Shown here: positions 54,061 through 64,000 of the stretch, one piece after another | Position numbering within the stretch: the first letter of the stretch is position 1 | Layout of the letters: every line of letters starts with the position of its first letter | NCBI GenBank assembly: GCA_023525975.1 | Contig: CM042032.1 | Coordinates: forward strand, 75,228,260-75,292,259 | Source of the DNA: Smallanthus sonchifolius | Lineage: Eukaryota; Streptophyta; Magnoliopsida; Asterales; Asteraceae | Reading direction: 5' to 3' | DNA length: 64,000 bases | Notes under the pieces: model-generated | Seen by the model: the letters and a program-made list of their open reading frames with translations, nothing else | Database searches by the model: none | What the model was told of the DNA's origin: nothing | Made by a program: the position numbers and the translations under genes

Positions 54061-55358
54061 CAAAAAACATGAAATCAGCAAAATAACTTCAGATAAAATC
54101 AATCATTTTTGAAAAAAGGTAATCCAAAAAACCTAATGAAGTAAAACTATCAAAGCCCCAAAACACGTTTACCATATACCATACAGAGAAAAAGGTTAAA
54201 TATTTCATTCAAAATGCATAGCTAACATAATTTAGTGATGCCAAGCTATCCTGCACTTTAATTGGTGTATGTGTTAACCAATTTGATTTTCGCATCATAC
54301 TATAAAAACTATGAACAATAACTAAGATTCAAAGAGTTTCATATTATCATACAAGTAACTTGTAAAACCAAAAAGGATATACAAATTTATACTAAAATGT
54401 ACATATTAGCTCTGTTTCAATATAACAAACTAAAGTATATTTCAATTAGATATGAAATAAAACACCTTATAGATTGAACAGGTATGACAGATTGAACTTG
54501 TCAGTTTAGGCAGGAAGCATAGCAAACATTCAAGTCTGTATGAATTTCAAATAATGCTTGTAACATCTTGAATATATACATCACAGTGAAAACGAAGAAG
54601 TACATCTTGAATCTATTTCAATATAATCACTTTATAATAGTAAACTTAATTAGATCTGAAATAAATCACACAAAGATTGAAATCATAAATTTTAGAGGTC
54701 CAATTGTAGATTACTGACATAAAATATAAACAGAAAAATAGAATATTATTATATTAACATAGCAAATAAGAAAGAAAACAAAGAATTAGGGAAGCAGTTG
54801 AAAAACTTATCAGTTATAGATGTCATATTACACTAATATACACAAATCAATAACCAAAATGCATAAAAAATAAGAAAGATAACAAAGAATTAGGGAAGAA
54901 ATTCGTATTAACAAAAGCCATTGAAACACCTAATGCATAAAAAAATAAGAAAGAAAACAAAGAATTAGGGAACAAATTGGTCATATATATATATATCCCT
55001 AGTTATATTGGTGTTTCGTATTTAGGCTACATTGAGTATGAAGGAGAAAGAATTTGTCCATTTGTAGTGAATTGATAAATTTAGAATATAAGGAGCTAAG
55101 CATTGTAAATATAGCTATAGTGTATATAACTATTTTTTTAATTTGGTTTTATCTACCTGAATTATTAATGCTGCATCTTAGTTGTGAAGAGTAAGATTAT
55201 TCCCTTTAATTTGCTACATAGTTTGACCCGTTTAAACTGACCGTTTTCATGCATTTTGACCGACCTGTTTTAATTGTTTTAGCCAACTTGTTTTTTGCCC
55301 CCGCTGACATAAAATCATCGATCCGCCACTGATTATAAGAATGTAAGTTATGTAAATG
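54061..55358. other. Unassigned AT-rich sequence with a short dispersed repeat
   Basis: AAGAAAGAAAACAAAGAATT-type blocks recur near 54770, 54868 and 54945. Nothing else was recognised. Confidence 0.35.
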
Positions 55359-55518
55359 CTGTTAAAACCAACCGATACATCGCTTCCTTTTGTCAATGGA
55401 AGCATCGGTTCATCACCATTCTCCGACAACTATAAATAGGGCCGCCGATTGTTCATTGTAATCAACAATTCAGAAATCGAAAATCAATAATGTTTTCATT
55501 CAATTATAGATGTTATAC
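55359..55518 (+). promoter_or_regulatory. Promoter-like, possibly a short LTR remnant
   Basis: A TATA motif, CTATAAATAGGG, near 55430 is followed by an AT-rich leader and a TTATACA end. Candidate boundaries TGTTAAAACC and GTTATACA resemble LTR termini, but I see no target duplication or PBS. Confidence 0.3.
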
Positions 55519-55849
55519 AAACTTGATTTCACTTAGGCTAAGGGGATACTCCCCTCTATGCTTCCCATCACGCTATGCCATGCGAGCTCCACATTACACT
55601 CCATTCTACTCCACTCCATAAAGGAAATATTCTAATCCCTCTTTGTCAACTATTTTAAATAAAATATTAATTTTATGTTTTCAAAAATATTAATATAACT
55701 AAAATTAAAAAAAAAAACAAAATATTTAGTATTACATTACATTAAAAAACATAACTAAAAATTACATTTATAAATCGAAAATATGATCTGCTAAAACCGA
55801 CTTAAGATTTTGACAAATTTCTACGTCAAAAATTTGTTGATTGATTATT

Positions 55850-56830
55850 GCTTGTTGTGCATCGTCAACTTTTTGTTGCTCAACATCAGTTTAAACGTAT
55901 GTACAAATCTCCGTGCCTTTATTTTATAATCATATTGTATAATATGATACAACCATACGTCACGTCTCTTACCTTTTTTGGTGTCCAATATCGTGCCAGT
56001 TTAGCTAATATATGCCACTTTTTTTAAGCACACCAAATGGTCGTTCGATGTTCTTCCTCGCTCCCTCTTGAGTTTTTGCAAATTGTATACGTTTTTCATC
56101 GATTGGAGCCGAAAATGATTTTACAAACACAACTCACTCAGGGTAAATACCATCAACAAGATAATACTCGTATTTATAATTTACTCCTCCAACTTGAAAT
56201 GACGAATCATGTGCAACTCAACTAATAACGTGGTTGAATAATGATGATTGATCGAGAACATTGATGTCGTTATTCGAAGCCGCGACACGAAAAAACGTGT
56301 GCCATATCCATAGACCGTTTGAGGCTACTACTTCCAAATCCATTGTTGGATGAGGATGATCGCCTCTCATGTACTAACCTCTCCATGCAGTTGTGAAATT
56401 TAACCACTCCCTGTGCATACAATCCAAGCTACCAATCATTCCCGGGAAACCATGTTTTAATTCATGCGCTTAGTATAATTGTTGAATATCATTCGAATTG
56501 GGTTTTCTTAGATATCATTTCCCATATAACTTGATGATACCCTTACAAAATTTGTACATACTTTCTCGTGCGGTTCTCTCATACATCCTTAAATATTTAT
56601 TAAAGGCGTCTGATGTGGTTCCGTATGCCATTTGACAAAGTGCAGCAGTGGACTTTTGGTACGTAGTAAAACCCCGACGCCTCTCGTATCCCACCAGAAT
56701 CTGAAAAATGGGTTATCGGCTGCCAAATCATTAGTTATACGTATAAATAACTCCTTCCTCATTCAAAACCGTGTCTTAAACGTCTCTTCTTTATATACAA
56801 CACCATCTACAAAGTAATGAGTAACTAGGG
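55850..56830 (-). pseudogene. PIF/Harbinger (HARBI1/ALP1-like) transposase, decayed
   Basis: The minus-strand reading shows LFIRITNDLAADNPFF near the start. It continues with MDLEVVASNGLWIWHTFF, NNDINVLDQSSLFN, YYLVDGIYPE and VFVKSF, then ARKNIERPFGVLK with the catalytic-type D and E of the DDE nuclease. Stops occur, for example after FNHVIS and IYPE. The order matches plant nuclease HARBI1-like proteins. A TTAGGCTAAGGGG-type sequence near 55537 could be one terminus, but I could not find its partner. Dead copy. Confidence 0.82.
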
Positions 56831-57378
56831 TATCGTGACCAGGGCCGGCCCAAGGGCAAAGAAACCCAAGCTAAGACTTTTAGAGACCAACTTATAAGGG
56901 CCATGTTTTTAGAAAATTTATACATATATATGTATTTATTTGGGCCTCCATAATCCACTCCAGTCCATCATTTTAGACTTTGAGCGGCCGCTCCGGCGCT
57001 CCTCCGTTCCTTATTCCCCTTCTTTTGCGATCAATTGAAAAAGGACATATAACTGAAGAAATTGAAGGGTCGTCTTCTCGACTCTCGAATGGGCGATGGC
57101 ACTCCTGTTCGGTTCATTATTATCATTTTGTCTCAATCACAATGGGTTCATTAGCAACCTTCATTCCCTCTAGCCTGTTCAATCGATTCTCAAGCCCCTG
57201 ATGCCGAGTTCATATGTCCACTTCTTTCGGTTTCTCAAGCGTCAATAGTCAAGCTTGCATGGAATCAAGGTATCTGTTGATTTCTGTCGGTTTCTTATGT
57301 CTCAAGCTTCAAGGTTCTCAAGCATCCTTTTGATTTCTTTGTTGGTGCAGTTTGCCAAATCTATAATCTATATCTATA
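56831..57378. other. Unassigned sequence, hAT-like terminus near 56840
   Basis: CAGGGCCGGCCCAAGGG at about 56841 resembles the ends of plant hAT elements with TTF-type zinc-finger transposases. No partner terminus or target duplication was found. The open frame at 56980-57201 is not recognised. Confidence 0.3.
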
Positions 57379-57480
57379 TCTATACTATCTAATAAATAAA
57401 AGTTTTTAATGCCACGTGTCGCCTTCATATTCATTCTCATCCTTTTTTTCCCGCCTCTCTTATTAAGTACATATCTTTTT
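57379..57480 (+). mobile_element. Helitron-like 5' terminus
   Basis: TCTATACTATCTAATAAA is the classical 5' start of plant non-autonomous Helitrons. The following CACGTGTCGCC and TTTTTTCCCGCCTCTC resemble the sequence inside 46788-47112, so they are probably one family. The 3' end was not identified. Confidence 0.5.
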
Positions 57481-60280
57481 AATAGTAATATATTTTTAAA
57501 TAAAATACTAATTATACTAATAAACACATTTATTTTAAACTATCTCTTATTATAAGAAACTGTGAAATCTAATTATATAACTTTTATTTTCAATCAAATA
57601 GTAAATAAAAGTCAAATTACATTAAATAGTAATTAACGTATTTTCGAAACCCAATTATATATTAATTTTTACATATTTTGAATTTTGTTTTATATCCTTA
57701 CTATATGTAATACATTTTTACACCTGTAAAACATATACATAAAGATTTAATAATTTTATGTATTGATATTTTTCATCCCGGTAGTTGGAAACTCCTGGAT
57801 AACTCTTGAGTTGCTTATTCTATTTTTGTATTTTTCTATTTTAGGATGATGAAATTCATGACAAGCCTACTAGAACTTCAATTATGCATAATCCTTCACT
57901 TCTCACAATGCTCACTCAACTCTAGAGTTATATATGTATGGATAATGTAAGTTAAGTAGAACAATCAAGTTCGAATCGAATTATGCAATGGCCATAAGCT
58001 TGCATTCAAATCAAGTCTCCACCAACTAACTAAGTAGTATGCATGAATCATGAGGACTCTAAAAGGGTTGTACTGTGGCTAAAAAAATAAAAAATAAAAA
58101 TAAAAGGTGAAAATGAAAATCTTTTTGGATTTTTAGGGATTTGAAGGGCTGCAGCTATCGTGAAACACAGCTACGGCTTCCTGACTTAAATTGGAAAATA
58201 CTAGCAGGGCCCTCTACAGTACTCAGATCATGAGGGTATAACTAATATGAGGGCTCGTTTATGGTCAGATTGCCAAGACCAAGATCTCTTATCATTCTCA
58301 ATTCTTCCATTGCTGTGTAATACACATTACTGCCTTTCCGTATGGATCTTTCAGCTTGTAGCCTAACAGCTCCTACTTTGATCAGATGCGTATACTCATG
58401 TTGGGAATGAGTTTGATTCTTGCTACACTTTCCATCCCGGCTCTAGTTGCTACACTTCACACATTTGTCATATCTTTTGGCTCTTCTTTTGGCGGTACTT
58501 TTTGACAAGCCGCAGAATGGTGGCAGTTGTTCTTGCTTGCGCCACCATTTTCTTACATCACTAGTTGCTTGGAAAATCTTCTCTCAGAGTTCGGTTGGTA
58601 ATTCAGGCTTTGCGAAATGAAGGCAGAAAAGCAAATTAAAATCAAAAGAATGCATATCCAGTTCTTTAAGGTCTAGCCGGTAAAAGACTCACTTCTCTCT
58701 TTTTTTTCTTCTTTTTCTACTTTTTTCTTTTCTTTTTGTATCAAAACAAATTCTTCAATAATTCTTTTTTCTCAATTTCATTGAAATAATATTTCCCTAA
58801 ATTCCTTGCAGATATTTCGACTGTTTCTTCCTAATACATCCACCTTCTTGTATACTCCAATTCTTTTGAGTAAAACAGATTATTTCCAAAATTGCCTTAA
58901 TGGTAATGAACTTGAAATAACGACATAAGATAATTTTCCCATTTTGAAGACATTCAGCTAATAACCGTTGTTTACGAAAAGATGGTTGGTTGATAAATGT
59001 GGGTAGTAGAAAATAAAAGGCTGAGGCTCAGAGGGCTATCTAGGCGGATAATATTTTTGGGATTTTTGGGTTTAAGGATAATATATAAGGGTAATAAAGT
59101 CCTAGGTGCGTCAATCACTTTCATACTTCTACTACTTCATGGTCTTGATATGTATAAGTCACACAACTTCTAATTATGCATAGAATCCGATCAAGTAAAC
59201 TCTCAATATACCAAATGAAAGAGCATGTGAAAAATAATGATGATAATGCTCGTGAAAAGGCTCAGATTATTCTCACATGGAAACGGATGGGATAGGGTTT
59301 AGTGATTTGTTAATGCATAATATCCATTTGTTTCTACTTGCCATGTCTTCATTTTATTTAATTAAGTACGAACTCAAAGAGATTTTAGGGTTAAAATTTT
59401 TGAAAATTTTACGGGTTTTACAAAAGGTAGGTTTTTTGTAATGTTTTAGTCAAATGGGTAAAAATCACAAGTTAAAATTTTACTGCTTTGAGGTTTCAAA
59501 TAGTCCTGAATCTCTAATTCCCCACCCCACACTTAAAACTGTGCTTTGCCCTCAATGTACAAATGCATGTAATGGAATGCTATGCAGGAATTTAAATGCA
59601 TGAAGTTTTAAGGAAAAAGAAACTTATACTCCCCCGGTCAATTCGGTGTATAACCTAAGGCCAAGACTTATTGCTGCTGTCAGATTGTGCCTATCAGCTG
59701 CTTGTCAACACTTTGCTTTAAAGACTTCATCTAATTTCTCAGAAATTTGATGTGGTTTCCGGTTCCCAGCTCGTAGAGGTGGAGTGTAACTCCTCAAAGA
59801 AGTAGAGAAACTAACTGGTGATGTTATTCTACCTGACACACAAAGGAAAACATAAAAGCAGACAAGGAAAATAAAAGGTAGTAGTTAAGCTACTAAGGTC
59901 CTAGTATCGAGAAGGCATACCTGGGGGCTGAAGTAATAGATACTTAAATTTGGAAAACCAAACCTGAGGTCCATACTTTCTGCCGTATGCACAAACTTCT
60001 CAATTTATTTATGATCATCGGGTTGCCTCCCGGAAGCGCCACGTTTATTTAAGGGTCGCTGGTCAGACCCATACGAGCTTCATCAGTCTTTCTTTAGGTG
60101 GGGGCCATCGACTTCCCCCGTGTCTCCTGTTCCTTCATTCAAGTCCTTTAGTTTTGGTAGCTTATCAAAGTATTCATCGATCTAGTTATTGTTGTCAAAA
60201 TTCTTGGCAAGATCTAGTTTCTTTCATTTGTTGAATTCTTTGGCTTTCTTTAGCTGGTAGTCTAGATTAGTATCGATAAA
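57481..60280 (-). other. Non-coding, probably 3' region of the Athila-like element
   Basis: From about 59510 rightward the sequence has motifs familiar from Athila-type 3' regions: CCCCACACTTAAA at about 59526 (PPT-like on minus) and GGGTTGCCTCCCGG near 60024. No RT, RNase H or integrase frame is present. Left of 59500 I recognise nothing; a 3' LTR may lie here but I could not delimit it. Confidence 0.4.
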
Positions 60281-61126
60281 TTATGCAATTTCAAAGGGAT
60301 CATTGGATAAATACTCATTTCCTCCGATGTTGTAGGTCACTGATTGTTTTCCGACACGAGGTGTCAAAATTCTTTCATTCATGTCAATGACGGCTCGGGC
60401 GGTAGCTAAAAATGGGCGACCCAAAATCAAAGGTACGGAATAGTCGGGTCCTATTTCTAAAACCATGAAGTCGGCAGGGAAGACAAACTTGCCGACTTTT
60501 ACTAGTAAGTTATCAATGACTCCTATAGGTGATTTAACCGAGCCATCCGCAAGTTTAATGGTTGCATTAACAGGTCGCGGATTCCCAATTTTGAGTCTTT
60601 GAAACATGTTATATGGCATTACGTTCACACTTGCTCCCAGATCAACGAGTGCGAAGGTTATCGGCAGTGGTCCGATAAAACATGGTAAAGAAAACTTTCC
60701 GGGATCTGAAAGTTTCTTTGGAAGGCATCTTTCAGTGAGAGCGACACACTGATTAGTCTTTTTAACTACCTCTTCCATGTTTCGTTTTTTAGTAAGGAAA
60801 TCTTTCAAGAAACGTCCATACTTAGGCATTTGTTGCATGATATCCAGGAAAGGAAGATTAACATGGATTTGACTTAATAGCTCGATGAATTTCTCATATT
60901 GTTCGTCAGTCTTCTGCTTTACTAACCTTCCTCGGTATGGCATGTGAGAATGGAATGCTCTTTTTGTCAGAACTTTTGGAGGAGTATTCACTGGAGCAGG
61001 AGGTGGGACTACATTTGATTGTGATCCTGGAGTAGCTGTCTCTGTGATATGCGGAGGGTGATTGAACCTCTTCTCCTGGCATTGGTGGTTCTGGATAAAC
61101 CTTGCTATTTCTAAGAGTGATAGCAC
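60281..61126 (-). CDS. Athila-like aspartic protease region
   Basis: The open frame is 281 codons. Residues about 55-130 contain the gag-protease spacer typical of Athila (FIELLSQIHVNLPFLDIMQQMPKY, FLKDFLTKKR). The active site follows as ALVDLGASVNVMPY at about residues 155-168, with the hydrophobic LILGRPFLATARAVID flap region downstream. Gypsy proteases usually have D[ST]GA; D-L-G-A is the Athila variant. It is not followed by RT, so the element is gag-protease only and would need proteins in trans. Confidence 0.85.
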   Translation of the reverse strand: MLSLLEIARFIQNHQCQEKRFNHPPHITETATPGSQSNVVPPPAPVNTPPKVLTKRAFHSHMPYRGRLVKQKTDEQYEKFIELLSQIHVNLPFLDIMQQMPKYGRFLKDFLTKKRNMEEVVKKTNQCVALTERCLPKKLSDPGKFSLPCFIGPLPITFALVDLGASVNVMPYNMFQRLKIGNPRPVNATIKLADGSVKSPIGVIDNLLVKVGKFVFPADFMVLEIGPDYSVPLILGRPFLATARAVIDMNERILTPRVGKQSVTYNIGGNEYLSNDPFEIA

Positions 61127-62340
61127 TTACATTTGCTTTTGGATTGGTTTCAGTATTACTCGGGAGGCATCCTGGTTGTCTTTCAGTTAGAAGTTTTCCA
61201 ATTTGTCCTAATTGCATCTAAATGGACTAAAGAGTTGCTTTCTGTTTCCTAAACTCAGCTTCATGAAGACTAAACTTCTCATCATATTGTTTGTGACGGG
61301 AATCCGCTAGAAGGGCTTGACTTTCAGTTGTAGAGATTAACTTAGTTACCGCGTCCTCCAAACTTAACCCATTACTTGGCTTGTTAGTTCCTTGAAATTG
61401 TTGACGAGGCTGATAGTTTTGAGATTGTCTTTGTTGAAAATGTTTTTGTTGTCCTAAGCAAGATTGTCCTCGGTTGTTGTTGTCCTTCCTGCTGAAGTTT
61501 GGATGGTTCCTCCATCCAGGATTATAAGGATTACTATAGGGGTTGTTCTGTAGGCGATTTGTTCCGATAAAGTCAACCTGCTCAGCATTCGTAGTGATAC
61601 TTTTTACTTCTTCAGTAGCCTCAGTGGTTGCCTTTTGCTAAGCTGATTGAGTCGAGCGGTGAGGGCGTCTACTTGAGCAGAAAGTGAAGTGACAGTATCG
61701 ATAGAATGAACTCCTTGCCTGGCTCCCTTGTTACTCCTTGGATTGTACCATTGATACTTGTTCATAGCTATTTCCTCAATTAGGTTGTAAGCTTCTTGTG
61801 GCCTCTTGTTTCCAAAAATACCACCTGCAGTAGCGTCGAGTGTCTGACGAGCTTGATTGTGCAACCCATTGTAGAATGATGATACTTGTAGCCAAACTTC
61901 TAGCCCATGGTGATGGCATTTCCTCAACATGTCCATAAAACATTCCCAAGGCTCATATAGTGATTCACCATCTTCCTGGTTGAAAGTGGTAATATCATTT
62001 CTCAATTTAGCAGTTTTTGCCAGCAGGAAGTATTTCAAAAGGAATTTCTAGGCAAGATCATCCCAAGTGGTGATTGACCCGATAGGAAGAGAGTTTAGCC
62101 ATGCCTTTGCTCGTTCCCTTAAGGAAAAGGGAAACATTCAGAGGTGAATTGCGTCATTTGAAACTCCGTTCAGTTTGAAAGTGTCACAAATTTCAAGGAA
62201 ATTTGCAATGTGGGCATGTGGATCTTCATCGGGTAATCCATGGAAAGTGCATGATGACCGGATCATGTGGATAACATGAGATTTGATCTCAAAGTTGTTA
62301 GCGTCAACTGTTGGCCTTGTGATACTAGACCCCAAAGCCT
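61127..62340 (-). pseudogene. gag: Athila-like gag, frameshifted and interrupted
   Basis: The segment at 62340-62138 has NNFEIKSHVIHMI and DPHAHIANFLEICDTFKLNG. That at 62038-61604 has FNQEDGESLYEPWECFMDMLRKCHHHG and the VDALTARLNQL coiled coil. Between 61600 and 61200 lies NPYSNPYNPGWRNHPNFS in another frame. At least two frameshifts are present, and a gypsy LTR interrupts the N-terminal part at 62341. The retrotransposon gag domain forms the particle; there is no zinc knuckle. Confidence 0.82.
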
Positions 62341-63420
62341 TGATCGATGTCGTTTGGTCGGTCAAAAACAATTCTTAAACACCTTAACTAGTAAGGGTAA
62401 GCAGAGTATCGTATCCACGAGGAGTTTGTGGAAAGTGTCACTTTGTTACAAATATTTAAAGACAGAAAATATTAAATATTGATTTAAGTTGGTTTTAGAC
62501 AATAATGGGAAAGGTAATCCTCTCCAGGGTTCAGGTTTGCAAACACATGTTAATCCTAGTGTATCTAGCAAGCGATCACATATACATAATCGTACATGGT
62601 TCAATTGAATTCAGTGAAAATGGAAGAACGAGTTGAAAAGAAAACCTATTATTGCATAACCAATTTACATTAACCAACTATCATCCAACCCTCACAATAT
62701 CCCTGATGTAAAGAAACCTACGACTGATGAGACTTGAACAACAATTCGAAATCAACCAAAATAGATTAAAGCATTCAATCGATAAATGAAATCATATGGC
62801 TTAAGATGCCAATCAAGATTACAAACCAAGTCTAAGTATTCTAGAAAACACACGTGTAAACGCAAAAACCTACACTCGGAGAAGATCACATGTGATTTAG
62901 CTACTCATACTCATCACAATGATAAAAAATAATGTAATGGGACTTACAATCATCAAACTCTATGAACAATCGACCTAAGAACGGTGTAAATCGCCTTCTT
63001 GGAAATCTGGAATGGCTGGAATCGAAGATAGAATGGTCATGGGGGCTGAGAATGGTTAAAACCTAAATTAGGTTAATTTTCCCGTAAAAACCATCTCTCG
63101 CGTACCGCGACAAAAAGCTGGCCGGACAAAATAGTTGGGCGCCCAGAATTGGATCTCCAGGATCTCGCGTACCGCGAGGAAGTGCTCCAACCTCTTCGCG
63201 TACCGCGAGGAGCCGAAATTCCATGTTTTCTTCTTTTGGGCTTTGATTCTTCCCGTGCTTTGTATCCACTTGATTAGTCCTCATTTCCCGCTCATTTAGC
63301 ACAAATACCTGGGAGGCACACACATACCAAACACCCATAAAACCATACAAAGCTACAAGCTAAAACAACTAAAACGAATACAATTAGACAAATTAACTGG
63401 GGTTATTTGACACTACATCA
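62341..63420 (-). repeat. 3' LTR of a second Athila-like element inserted in gag
   Basis: The plus strand starts TGATCGATGTCG and ends CACTACATCA, 1,080 bp. The right neighbour (63421 on) reads on minus as a purine tract GTAAGTGTGGGGATG directly before the LTR start, so this is a 3' LTR and the element extends beyond the window. The left target flank is AGCCT (62336-62340); its partner is outside. It is related to the LTRs at 22862 and 42616 by end structure. Confidence 0.75.
63098..63208. promoter_or_regulatory. TCGCG-TAC-CGCGA palindromes in the LTR
   Basis: Palindromes start at 63098, 63165 and 63196, the last two 31 bp apart. Sequence and 31-bp spacing match the remnant at 21926-22046. 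Confidence 0.75.
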
Positions 63421-64000
63421 CATCCCCACACTTACTCCTTTGCGTCCCGAAAAAGAATTATGCAATGGAATCATAATTGAAAACTAGCTTACACAAACTC
63501 ATTCATTTAATAGCTTAAATATACTAACGCGCTAACTGTAACAATCAGTATTTCGGTCCGATTAAACCCAACCACCGAATCGTTATGCCCCCAATTCTGT
63601 GATCTATTATTCTAAATATTACCACACCAACAGTCTATCTATGGGTCTCACACTCAGAAAGCTACAGTTCAGTCTAATCTAATCTCAAGTTCATGTTTAG
63701 GCCCGGGTTAAACCTTATAGATTTCCCACCACTATACACAAGAATTTAGAAGTTTTAAAAATTATGGATGGATAATAGATCGATGATGAATGATGTGAGC
63801 TTTTATTAACATATGATTAAACCTTAACAATTAGTGTTTCAACCAAGTCACTATCCCGAAGGGTAACACATAGGTTTCAGTTTTTAAGCACTGAAGAGCA
63901 TAAGGTTCAACTTAGAGGCGTTTCGACCAGGTTGCCACACATAAGTCAAACTTAGTCATCTATGATTGATCACAAGAGTCTGCCCATGGGCGTTTCAACC
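63421..64000 (-). other. 3' internal non-coding region of the inserted Athila-like element
   Basis: It begins with the polypurine tract at 63421-63436. The rest is non-coding and runs off the edge. GGGCGTTTCAACC-type short repeats recur (63840, 63920, 63990). Confidence 0.55.

Overview
This is a plant nuclear window, and the organism is most likely in the daisy family (Asteraceae). That assignment rests on resemblance of the retrotransposon families and of the accessory ORF after pol to sequences I remember from composites, so it is an inference. The window is almost entirely transposable elements. The only intact host-type gene I can defend is a small RALF-like peptide gene at 26753-27103 (minus strand). 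I saw no rRNA gene, intact tRNA gene or CRISPR array.

Layout. 1-11300 is a decayed Sirevirus-type Ty1/copia element on the minus strand ('Sirevirus A'): 5' LTR at 10762-11300, PBS, gag, second zinc-knuckle ORF, PR-INT-RT-RNaseH with frameshifts, then an accessory ORF running off the left edge. 11301-12540 is an older LTR-like remnant. 12554-14695 holds three fold-back elements with G-rich, TTTAGGG-like cores set between (TA)n tracts; one carries a Harbinger-type MITE. 14700-26700 is a mosaic of a hAT MITE, Helitron-like ends, three LTR remnants or solo LTRs and two SINEs. 26753-27103 is the RALF-like gene.

27801-46778 is a nest that can be taken apart base by base. A roughly 1.07 kb non-autonomous Mutator-like element (9-bp target duplication) received a Ty3/gypsy element with 3.0 kb LTRs (target duplication TTTTG). 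That element received a younger Sirevirus ('Sirevirus B', 32650-44697, LTRs differing at 3 of 615 positions). The gag of Sirevirus B then received an element now reduced to a solo LTR (42616-43622, target duplication TCTTT). 46788-57400 is Helitron-like sequence with a diverged 2.4 kb-spaced duplication, a dead copia RT fragment and a dead Harbinger transposase. 57379-64000 is a gag-protease-only Athila-like element on the minus strand whose gag is interrupted by a second gypsy element that continues past the right edge.

The most interesting signal is a shared design. At least five unrelated LTR families here carry clusters of their own family-specific short palindrome, spaced at close to whole DNA helical turns (33/32, 31 and 21 bp; looser in the others). 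In both Sireviruses the same palindrome type as in the LTR recurs inside the element, just upstream of a large accessory ORF after pol. In Sirevirus A the internal cluster is followed at LTR-like distance by a TATA box, so it looks like a second internal promoter. The accessory proteins have no visible membrane segment and do not look like envelopes. A working hypothesis is a self-encoded regulatory protein expressed from its own promoter and acting on the element's own palindromes.
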